Assembly (NCBI RefSeq): GCF_029543245.1
Contig: NZ_JARQWV010000015.1
Coordinates: 62,001 to 126,000, forward strand
Source: Caulobacter endophyticus
GTDB taxonomy: Bacteria; Pseudomonadota; Alphaproteobacteria; Caulobacterales; Caulobacteraceae
Direction: 5' to 3'
DNA: 64,000 nt
Positions 34,097-41,832 of this stretch are shown here, piece by piece (the first letter of the stretch is position 1; every line of letters begins with the position of its first letter). The position numbers and the translations under genes are program-made. Below the pieces are notes generated by a model. It ran no database searches and was not told the DNA's origin. It saw only the letters and a list, made by a program, of their open reading frames with translations.

Positions 34097-36802
34097 ATGA
34101 CCCGACAATCCATGCTGCTCGCCGCCGCCAGCGGTCTGAGCCTGCTCGCCGTTTCTTCCGCCGCCTGGGCGCAGGAAGCCGCTACCGCCGATACCCAGGT
34201 CGAAGAAGTCGTCGTCACCGGCGTGCGCAAGAGCCTGCGCGACGCCCTGGGCGTGAAGCAAGGTTCCGACAAGGTGGTCGAGGCGATCTCGGCCAAGGAC
34301 ATCGGCCAACTGCCTGACGTGACGATCGCCGAGTCGATCGCCCGCCTGCCCGGCGTGAACGCCACCCGCGACCGCGGCAACGACAGCCAGGCCGTGGTTC
34401 GCGGCCTCGGCGCCCGCCTCGTGCTGGGCACCATCAACAACCGTGAAGTCGCCTCGTCCGAGCCCGACCGCAACGTCCGCTGGGAAGTCTATCCCTCGGA
34501 AGTCGTGCAGGGCGTGCAGGTCTACAAGTCGCAGTCGGCCGACCTGATCGCCGGCGGCGTCGCGGCCACCATCAACATCCAGACGATCGACCCGCTGGAC
34601 TATCGCGGTCCGTCGGTCGTGCTGCGCGCCGGCCCCGTCTATTACGACGGCGGCAAGGACATCCCGGACTACGGCCAGACCGGCTACCGCGCCAGCGGCT
34701 CGTTCGTGCACAAGTTCAACGACGACCTAGCCATGGTGCTGGGCCTGACCTCGCAGAAGCAGAAGAACGGATACGTGTCGTTCCAAGGCTGGGGCTGGAA
34801 CGACTCCAACATCCGCACCCCCGTCGGCGCCAGCGACTATAGCGGCGACCTGAACGGCGACGGCGTGGCCGACGCCACTCCGTGGGGCCTGCAACTCGAG
34901 GTCAAGAAGCTCGAGCAGAAGCGCGACGGCGTCTCCACTGGCCTGCAGTGGAAGCCGACCGACAACTTCGAACTGAAGTTCGACGCCCTCTACTCGAACA
35001 TCAAGATCCGCGAAGACCAGGACCAGGCCGTCTACGCCCGCAACCGCGGCAACTGGAACAACGGCAACTGGGGCGACTACAACGGCGCCGGCGCGTCCTA
35101 CACGCTGGAAAACAACGCCGTCGTCGCCGCGACCCTGCCTTACGGCTCGATCACCTCGGTCCTGGCCCGCTACACCGAAGACAAGACCCTGTTCGCCACC
35201 GGCCTGAACGGCAAGTGGAACAAGGACCAGTGGGTCATCGCCGGCGACATCTCGTACTCGAAGGCCGAGCGCGAGAACAACTGGCGCGCCGTCCGCATGG
35301 ACAGCTGGCCTTCGTCGCTGAGCTATGACGTCCGCGCCGGCGCCAAGCCGTTCGTGACCGCCTCGCAGGATCCGATCTCGATGGTCCAGACCGCTCAAGC
35401 CGGCAAGGCCGGCGAGAACGGCGGCCAGAACGACGGCCTGGAGCAGCTGAACGACGAACTGGTCGCCGGGGCCCTGGACTTCACCCGCGACCTGGGCGGC
35501 ACGTTCAAGAGCCTGCAGTTCGGCTTCCGCGTGTCGGACCGCACCAAGGACCACAGCCAAGGCCAGTGGTTCGTCTGCGCCAACCCCGGCAACCTGAGCA
35601 ACATCTACGACGCCAGCCTGCAGGACGAGTGGGGCAACTGCCTGCAGTCGACCACCGTGCCGGCCAACCTGCTCAGCTCGTACAACATCGGCGGCTTCAA
35701 CGTTCCGGGCATCATCACCGGCGACCTCGACGCGGTTGCTCGTGCGATCTACGGCGACAACGCCTTCAACTACTCGAACGCTCGCGACAACCTGGCCCAG
35801 CGCTGGAAGGTCAACGAGAAGGTCGGCGAGGCCTACGCCAAGCTGAACTTCGCGGCCGACAGCTTCGCCGGCTCGTGGCTGACGGGTAACGTCGGCGTGC
35901 GCGTGGTCACCACCAAGACCAGCAGCGACGGCTATCGTCAGGACGCCGGCGCCAGCACCTTCACCGCCGTCACGGTCGACAACGACTACACCGACATCCT
36001 GCCCTCGGCGAACGCCAAGTTCGACTTCGGCGACGGCAAGGTCGTGCGCGTGGGCCTGGCCCAGGTCGTGGCTCGTCCGCCGCTGGACGAACTGCGCGCC
36101 AGCAAGACCCTCAGCACCTGGGCGCCGTACACCGGCTCGGGCGGCAACCCGGACCTGAAGCCGTTCAAGGCCGTCCAGTTCGACCTGTCGGGCGAGTGGT
36201 ACTTCCGTCCGGAAGCCCTGTTCGCGCTGGCCTACTACTACAAGGACGTCGACACCTACATCGGCTGGACCCAGACGCCTGAGACCTACAACGGCACGAC
36301 CTATGCCGTTGCGACCCCGGTCAACGGCGGCGGCGGCTACATCCAGGGCGTCGAGGCGACCTTCCAGACGCCGTTCTTCTTCCTGCCGTCGGGCCTGGAC
36401 AAGTTCGGGATCTACTCGAACTACGCCTTCGTCGACTCCGACCTGAACGAGATGACGCCGTCGACCAAGCCGCTGTCGCTGACCGGCCTGGCCAAGCACA
36501 CCGCGACGGTCGACCTGTGGTACTCCAACGGTCCGATCGAAGCCCGCCTGGGCTACAAGTACCACAGCCCGATGACCGTGATTTACGGTTGGAACGGCTC
36601 GGAACTGCAAACCCTGGGCACGGAAAAGACCCTGGACTTCAGCACCTCTTACCAGATCAACGACATGGTCGGCGTGCGCTTCCAGGCCAACAACCTGACC
36701 AACCGCGCCATGCGCACCTACCGCGACGGCGACGAGAACCGTCTGGGCCGCTACGACATCTATGGTCGTCGCTTCCTGATGGACGTCACGGTGAAGTTCT
36801 AA
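34097..36802 (+). CDS. TonB-dependent receptor (Xanthomonas/Caulobacter type)
   Basis: A 901-aa outer-membrane importer, probably for galacto-oligosaccharides. It has a signal peptide ending AWAQEA and a TonB box VEEVVVTGVR. The plug includes LPDVTIAESIARLPGV and GLGARLVLGTINNREV. A 22-strand barrel follows, ending YGRRFLMDVTVKF with the terminal Phe that outer-membrane insertion requires. The strong SD GGGGGAA is just before the ATG. Its place between GH53 and GH2 genes is the basis of the substrate guess. Confidence 0.92.
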   Translation: MTRQSMLLAAASGLSLLAVSSAAWAQEAATADTQVEEVVVTGVRKSLRDALGVKQGSDKVVEAISAKDIGQLPDVTIAESIARLPGVNATRDRGNDSQAVVRGLGARLVLGTINNREVASSEPDRNVRWEVYPSEVVQGVQVYKSQSADLIAGGVAATINIQTIDPLDYRGPSVVLRAGPVYYDGGKDIPDYGQTGYRASGSFVHKFNDDLAMVLGLTSQKQKNGYVSFQGWGWNDSNIRTPVGASDYSGDLNGDGVADATPWGLQLEVKKLEQKRDGVSTGLQWKPTDNFELKFDALYSNIKIREDQDQAVYARNRGNWNNGNWGDYNGAGASYTLENNAVVAATLPYGSITSVLARYTEDKTLFATGLNGKWNKDQWVIAGDISYSKAERENNWRAVRMDSWPSSLSYDVRAGAKPFVTASQDPISMVQTAQAGKAGENGGQNDGLEQLNDELVAGALDFTRDLGGTFKSLQFGFRVSDRTKDHSQGQWFVCANPGNLSNIYDASLQDEWGNCLQSTTVPANLLSSYNIGGFNVPGIITGDLDAVARAIYGDNAFNYSNARDNLAQRWKVNEKVGEAYAKLNFAADSFAGSWLTGNVGVRVVTTKTSSDGYRQDAGASTFTAVTVDNDYTDILPSANAKFDFGDGKVVRVGLAQVVARPPLDELRASKTLSTWAPYTGSGGNPDLKPFKAVQFDLSGEWYFRPEALFALAYYYKDVDTYIGWTQTPETYNGTTYAVATPVNGGGGYIQGVEATFQTPFFFLPSGLDKFGIYSNYAFVDSDLNEMTPSTKPLSLTGLAKHTATVDLWYSNGPIEARLGYKYHSPMTVIYGWNGSELQTLGTEKTLDFSTSYQINDMVGVRFQANNLTNRAMRTYRDGDENRLGRYDIYGRRFLMDVTVKF

Positions 36803-36817
36803 GCTTCGCCTATCATT

Positions 36818-36845
36818 CCCCTCGCTTCGGCGAGGGGCTCTTTCC
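36818..36845 (+). terminator. Intrinsic terminator after the TonB receptor
   Basis: CCCCTCGC, loop TTCG, GCGAGGGG, then CTCTTTCC. Good stem, UUCG tetraloop and a moderate T tract. Confidence 0.75.
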
Positions 36846-36932
36846 AGGACGTCACTCCTCCCCGACGATCCTTTGCTGGGGGAGGGAGCCTCGCCGGCTT
36901 CCTCCCTTCTTTTTTGCTTTGAGAGGTCCCCG

Positions 36933-39446
36933 ATGGTCGAGTTCAGCCGCCGGCAAGCCCTGGCCGCCACCGCCGGCGTCGCCGCCTTCGCCGCCGCGTC
37001 TTCCGCCCGCGCCGCCAAGCCCGCCGCCGCTCCCGCCAAGAAGGCCGCGCCGGTCGTCGTCGACCTGGGCCCGCGCGAGCGCACCAGCCTGGACTTCGAC
37101 TGGAAGTTCCACCTCGGCCACGCCCAGGATCCGGCCCGTGACTTCGGCTACGGCGCCAACCAGCGCACCTACGCCAAGGCCGGCGCCGACGCGCCCAACT
37201 GGTGGGTGGCCGCCGCCGCCCAGAAGGACTTTGACGACAGCGCCTGGACGCCGGTGACCGTGCCGCACGACTGGGCCGTCACCCTGCCGTTCGAGAACAA
37301 CCCCGACTACAAGCCCAGCGGCAAGCCCGATGACGAGGACCTGCGCGCCGCCCACGGCTACAAGGCCATCGGCCGCGAGTTCCCCCAGAACAGCATCGGC
37401 TGGTACCGCAAGAAGTTCACCCTGCCGGCGGTCGAGACCGGGACCCGCCTGTCGATCGAGTTCGACGGCGTGATGCGCGACGCCGTGGTGATGGTGAACG
37501 GCTACGTCCTCGAGAGCGAGGAAAGCGGCTACGCCAGCTTCCGCGTCGACATCACCGACATCGCCAATGTGGGCGGTGAGAACCTGATCACCGTCCGCGT
37601 CGACGCCAGCCTGGGCGAAGGCTGGTTCTACGAAGGCGCGGGCATCTATCGCCACGTCTGGCTGGTCAAGACCGCCCCGGTGCACGTGCCCCAGTGGGGC
37701 GTGTTCGTGAAGTCGAAGGTCGACGGCACGCTGGAGATCGAGACCGACCTGATCAACGAAGGCGACGAGGCCGTCGAGTTCAACCTGGTCCACACGGTGC
37801 TGGACGGCGCGGGCAAGCCGGCCCTGGCCGTGGCCCCGGCGGCCGGCCGCCTGCCGGGCTGGCAGCGCCAGTCGCTGTCGCAGACCGTGACCCTGGCCAA
37901 TCCGGTGCTGTGGTCGCTGGAGAACCCGCACCTCTATACCCTGGCGACCGAGGTGAAGGTCGGCGGCGTCGTGGTCGACCGCTACGCCACCACCTTTGGC
38001 GTGCGCTCGGTGCGCTTCGACCCGAAGGAGGGCCTGTTCCTCAACGACAAGCACGTCAAGCTGCAGGGGACCTGCAACCACCAGGACCACGCCGGCGTCG
38101 GCGCGGGCATTCCTGACACCCTTCAGACCTGGCGGATCGAGCAACTGCAGTCGATGGGCTGCAACGCCTATCGCGCCTCGCATAACCCGGCCACGCCCGA
38201 GCTGATGGACGCCTGCGACCGCCTGGGTATGCTGTTCATCGCCGAGACGCGCCGCATGTCCAGCGATCCGACCTCGCTGGACGAAATGGAGCGGCTGATC
38301 CGTCGCGACCGCAACCACCCCTGCATCATCCTGTGGTCGATCGGTAACGAGGAGCCGCAGCAGGGCACGGCGCGCGGCCGCAAGGTGGCCAAGACCATGC
38401 GTCGCCTGGTCAATCGCCTCGATCCGACCCGCGGCGTCACGGCGGCCATGGACAGCGGCTTCGGCGACGGCATCACCGCCGAGCTCGACGTCATCGGTTT
38501 CAACTACCGCCACGAGAAGATGGACGACTTCCACGCCCGCTTCCCGAACCTGCCGATCATCGGCAGCGAGAGCGGCAGCACGGTCACCACGCGCGGCGAG
38601 TACCTGCGCAGCGACGCCAAGAGCTATGTCCCGGCCTATGACACCGACCACCCCTGGTGGGCGACCACGGCCGAGAAGTGGTGGAGCCACGCGGCCGACC
38701 GTCCGTGGATGGCCGGCGGCTTCATCTGGACCGGCTTCGACTATCGCGGCGAGCCGACGCCCTTCAACCGCTGGCCCAGCATCAGCTCGCACTTCGGCGC
38801 GCTCGACACCTGCGGCTTCCCGAAGGACAACTATTACTACTACCGCGCCTGGTGGCGGAAAGAGCCGCTGCTGCACCTGTTCCCGCACTGGAACTGGGAT
38901 GGCCAGGAAGGCAAGCCCGTCCCGGTCTGGGTGCACAGCAACTGCGACAAGGTCGAGCTGTTCCTAAACGGCAAGAGCCAGGGCGTGCGCGAGGTCAAGG
39001 CCAACCATCACGTCGAATGGTCGGTGCCCTACGCCCCGGGCGTGATCGAGGCTCACGGCTACAAGGACGGCAAGGTGATCCTGCGTCAGCGTCGCGAGAC
39101 GGCCGGTCCGGCCGCTGCGGTGCGCCTGACCACCGAGCGTTCCACGCTCGCTGCTGACGGTCAGGACGTCGGCATCCTCAAGGTCGAGGTGGTCGACGCC
39201 AAGGGCCGCGTCGTGCCCAAGGCCGAGGATCTGGTCACGTTCTCGGTGACGGGCCCGGGCGAGGTGATCGGCGTCGGCAACGGCAACCCGACCAGCCACG
39301 AGAGCGATGTCGCAAGCCAGCGCAAGGTGTTCAACGGCCTGGCCCAGGTCATCGTGCGCACCAAGCGCGGCCAGACCGGTGAAGTGCGGGTGCTGGCCTC
39401 GGCTCACGGCCTGAAGCCGGCCTCGCTGGCGCTGAAGGCGGGCTAA
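36933..39446 (+). CDS. GH2 beta-galactosidase, Tat-exported
   Basis: An 837-aa glycoside hydrolase. The N-terminus EFSRRQALAATAGVAAFAA is a twin-arginine signal, so folded enzyme is exported to the periplasm. It has a GH2 sugar-binding domain (WYRKKFTLP), an immunoglobulin-like domain (FGVRSVRFDPKEG), then the barrel with the acid/base Glu in WSIGNEEP. The nucleophile Glu is in PIIGSESGS. C-terminal DUF4982 and Big-like domains (VTFSVTGPGEVIGVGNGNP) complete it. It probably releases galactose from oligosaccharides brought in by the neighbouring receptor. Confidence 0.92.
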   Translation: MVEFSRRQALAATAGVAAFAAASSARAAKPAAAPAKKAAPVVVDLGPRERTSLDFDWKFHLGHAQDPARDFGYGANQRTYAKAGADAPNWWVAAAAQKDFDDSAWTPVTVPHDWAVTLPFENNPDYKPSGKPDDEDLRAAHGYKAIGREFPQNSIGWYRKKFTLPAVETGTRLSIEFDGVMRDAVVMVNGYVLESEESGYASFRVDITDIANVGGENLITVRVDASLGEGWFYEGAGIYRHVWLVKTAPVHVPQWGVFVKSKVDGTLEIETDLINEGDEAVEFNLVHTVLDGAGKPALAVAPAAGRLPGWQRQSLSQTVTLANPVLWSLENPHLYTLATEVKVGGVVVDRYATTFGVRSVRFDPKEGLFLNDKHVKLQGTCNHQDHAGVGAGIPDTLQTWRIEQLQSMGCNAYRASHNPATPELMDACDRLGMLFIAETRRMSSDPTSLDEMERLIRRDRNHPCIILWSIGNEEPQQGTARGRKVAKTMRRLVNRLDPTRGVTAAMDSGFGDGITAELDVIGFNYRHEKMDDFHARFPNLPIIGSESGSTVTTRGEYLRSDAKSYVPAYDTDHPWWATTAEKWWSHAADRPWMAGGFIWTGFDYRGEPTPFNRWPSISSHFGALDTCGFPKDNYYYYRAWWRKEPLLHLFPHWNWDGQEGKPVPVWVHSNCDKVELFLNGKSQGVREVKANHHVEWSVPYAPGVIEAHGYKDGKVILRQRRETAGPAAAVRLTTERSTLAADGQDVGILKVEVVDAKGRVVPKAEDLVTFSVTGPGEVIGVGNGNPTSHESDVASQRKVFNGLAQVIVRTKRGQTGEVRVLASAHGLKPASLALKAG

Positions 39447-39484
39447 GGGCTCCGCGCAAGATCCTTGCGCGAGGCGTGGAATTA

Positions 39485-39530
39485 GGGGTGGACGCTGGGC
39501 GCGAGCGCGGCAGTATCCACCCCTTCTTTC
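39485..39530 (+). terminator. Terminator after GH2
   Basis: GGGGTGGA / TCCACCCC around a GC-rich 23-base loop, followed by TTCTTTC. A smaller hairpin GCGCAAG-ATC-CTTGCGC lies upstream at 39454. Confidence 0.55.
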
Positions 39531-39552
39531 GCAAGCTTCGCCAGGATCGCCC

Positions 39553-41628
39553 ATGCGCCGCCCGACCAAACTGCTGCTCGTTTCGCTGCTGGCCCTGGCG
39601 GCGGCGAGCCCGATGGCCAGCGCCGCGGCCGTCCGCGAGGCGCCCCAGGCCCTGTTTACGGGCCGCGACCTGTTCGGCCTGGAAGTCGCCTCCGATCCGC
39701 AGATCCGTCCCGACGGCGACCTGATCGCCTATGTCCGGGCCTCCAACGACATCATTGTCGACCGCGCCGTGCGCTCGATCTGGCTGATCGACACCAAGAC
39801 CGGCGCCCAGACGCCGCTGGTGGCGGGGCAGGGGTCCGCCATGTCGCCGCGCTGGTCGCCTGACGGCCAGCGACTGGCCTATGTGCAGGTCACGCCCGAC
39901 GCCGGCGCCCAGCTCTACGTGCAGTGGGTCGCTACCGGCCGCACCGCGCGCCTGGCCACCCTGGTCGAGGCGCCCAGCGACCTGACCTGGTCGCCCGACG
40001 GCAAGACCATCGCCTTCACCATGCTGACGCCCGACGATGGCGCGAAGCTGGGCTCGGCTCCTGAGGGCAAGCCCGAGAACGCCAAGTGGGCGCCGCCTTT
40101 GACCGTCGAGACTCGCGTCACCTTCCGGGGCGACGGCGAGGGCACGCTGAAGACCGGTTTCTCGAAGATCTACACCGTCTCGGCCGAGGGCGGCGCGCCG
40201 CGCCAGCTGACTTTCGGCAAGTTCGACGACCGGGGGCCGCTGTCCTTCACCAAGGACGGCCGTTACCTGCTGTTCTCGGCCAACCGCGCCGAGGGCTGGG
40301 AGCGCAATCCGGCCGAGGCCGAGGTCTGGCGCCTGACCCTGGCCGACGGCTCGCTGAAGGCCTTGACCACCCGTGTGGGTCCGGACGCCAATCCGGTGGT
40401 GTCGCCCGACGGCCGCCAGGTGGCCTATGTCGGCTATGACGACGCCCGCCGCCGAGGCTACGAGAACACCCGCCTCTATGTGATGGACATCGACGGCGGC
40501 AACAGCCGCGTGCTGACCGGCGATCTCGACCGCTCGATCGATAACCCGGTGTGGTCGGCCGACGGCCGCGGCCTCTATCTTTCCTATGACGAGAACGGTT
40601 CGGTGCGCGTTGCGCGGGTGGACCTGTCTGGCAAGGTCGAGACGGTGGTGACCGGCCTGACCGGCGCGGGCCTGGACCGCCCCTATAGCGGCGGCGCGTT
40701 CAGCGTGGCCCGCGACGGGACGGTGGCCTTCACCCAGGGCTCGACCAGCCGCCCCTCCGATATCGCCATCGCCCGCAAGGGCGGCGAGGCCAAGCGCCTG
40801 ACCGCGCTGAACGCCGACCTGCTGGGCGCCAAGACCCTTGGCAAGGTCGAGGCCCTGCCGGTGAAGTCATCCTTCGACGGCAAGGACATCGGCGCCTGGA
40901 TCGTCACGCCGCCCAACTTCGATCCCGCCAAGAAGTACCCGCTGATCCTTGAGATCCACGGCGGTCCGTTCTCGGCCTATGGTCCCAGCTTCTCGACCGA
41001 CAACCAGCTCTACGCGGCGGCCGGCTACATCGTGGTCTACGCCAATCCGCGCGGCTCGACGTCGTACGGCGAGGCTTTCGCCAACGAGATCGACCGCAAC
41101 TATCCCAGCCACGACTATGACGACCTGATGAGCGCGGTCGACGCGGCTGTCGCCAAGGGCTTCGTCGATACCGACCGGCTCTATGTCACCGGCGGCTCGG
41201 GCGGCGGCGCCCTGACGGCCTGGATCGTCGGCAAGACCAACCGCTTCGCCGCGGCCGCCACCCAGAAGCCGGTGATCAACTGGTCCAGCCAGGTGCTGAC
41301 CACCGACGCCTACAGCTTCATGGCCTCGTACTGGTTCGGCAAGATGCCGTGGGAGGACCCGCAAGGGTACTGGGCGCGCTCGCCGCTTTCGCTGGTGGGC
41401 AACGTCAAGACCCCGACCCTGGTGGTCGTCGGCGACCAGGACCTGCGCACGCCGGTGGCCGAGTCCGAGCAGTACTATCAGGCCCTGCAACTGCGCGGCG
41501 TGCCCACGGCCCTGGTCAAGGTGCCTGGCGCCAGCCACGGCGGCCTGGCCGTGCGGCCCTCGCAGTCGGCGGCGAAGGCTTCGGCGATCCTGGCCTGGTT
41601 CGAGAAGTTCCAGTCGCCGCCGAAGTAA
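39553..41628 (+). CDS. S9 family prolyl oligopeptidase/acylaminoacyl-peptidase, exported
   Basis: A 691-aa serine peptidase. The signal peptide ends near residue 24 (ASAAAV). The first 420 residues are a seven-bladed beta-propeller of repeated SPDG/WSADGR motifs. The C-terminal alpha/beta hydrolase domain has the oxyanion region LILEIHGGPFSAYG, the nucleophile Ser in VTGGSGGGALTAW, the acid in VVVGDQDLRTP and the His in GASHGG. It removes dipeptides or acylated residues from peptides in the periplasm. It follows the galactan genes but may be unrelated to them. Confidence 0.9.
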   Translation: MRRPTKLLLVSLLALAAASPMASAAAVREAPQALFTGRDLFGLEVASDPQIRPDGDLIAYVRASNDIIVDRAVRSIWLIDTKTGAQTPLVAGQGSAMSPRWSPDGQRLAYVQVTPDAGAQLYVQWVATGRTARLATLVEAPSDLTWSPDGKTIAFTMLTPDDGAKLGSAPEGKPENAKWAPPLTVETRVTFRGDGEGTLKTGFSKIYTVSAEGGAPRQLTFGKFDDRGPLSFTKDGRYLLFSANRAEGWERNPAEAEVWRLTLADGSLKALTTRVGPDANPVVSPDGRQVAYVGYDDARRRGYENTRLYVMDIDGGNSRVLTGDLDRSIDNPVWSADGRGLYLSYDENGSVRVARVDLSGKVETVVTGLTGAGLDRPYSGGAFSVARDGTVAFTQGSTSRPSDIAIARKGGEAKRLTALNADLLGAKTLGKVEALPVKSSFDGKDIGAWIVTPPNFDPAKKYPLILEIHGGPFSAYGPSFSTDNQLYAAAGYIVVYANPRGSTSYGEAFANEIDRNYPSHDYDDLMSAVDAAVAKGFVDTDRLYVTGGSGGGALTAWIVGKTNRFAAAATQKPVINWSSQVLTTDAYSFMASYWFGKMPWEDPQGYWARSPLSLVGNVKTPTLVVVGDQDLRTPVAESEQYYQALQLRGVPTALVKVPGASHGGLAVRPSQSAAKASAILAWFEKFQSPPK

Positions 41629-41630
41629 TG

Positions 41631-41763
41631 ATCCTCCCCCTGAAGGGAGAGGTGGCCCGAAGGGCCGGAGGGGGAAGGTCCTGATGAGGTTGAAGCGGCC
41701 GCAGCGGCGGCGTTCACTTCCCCCTCAGTCGCTCCGCGACAACTCCCCCTTCAGGGGGAGCAT
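41631..41763. repeat. Long intergenic inverted repeat, copy D
   Basis: Arms ATCCTCCCCCTGAA (41631-41644) and TTCAGGGGGAGCAT (41750-41763), one mismatch, with inner hairpins GGCCCGAAGGGCC and TCGCTCCGCGA. Convergent-gene gap; very close in plan to copy C. Confidence 0.85.
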
Positions 41764-41774
41764 CTTGTTTCCGA

Positions 41775-41808
41775 AGAAAAAGCGGCGGGGCCTTTCGACC
41801 TCGCCGCC
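41775..41808 (-). terminator. Intrinsic terminator of the second TonB receptor
   Basis: On the minus strand, GCGGCGAGG / CCCCGCCGC (one mismatch) followed by TTTTTCTT, about 25 bases after the stop codon. Good example of a stem and T run. Confidence 0.75.
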
Positions 41809-41832
41809 TGATCTCGTCCTAGACCCGAAGGC

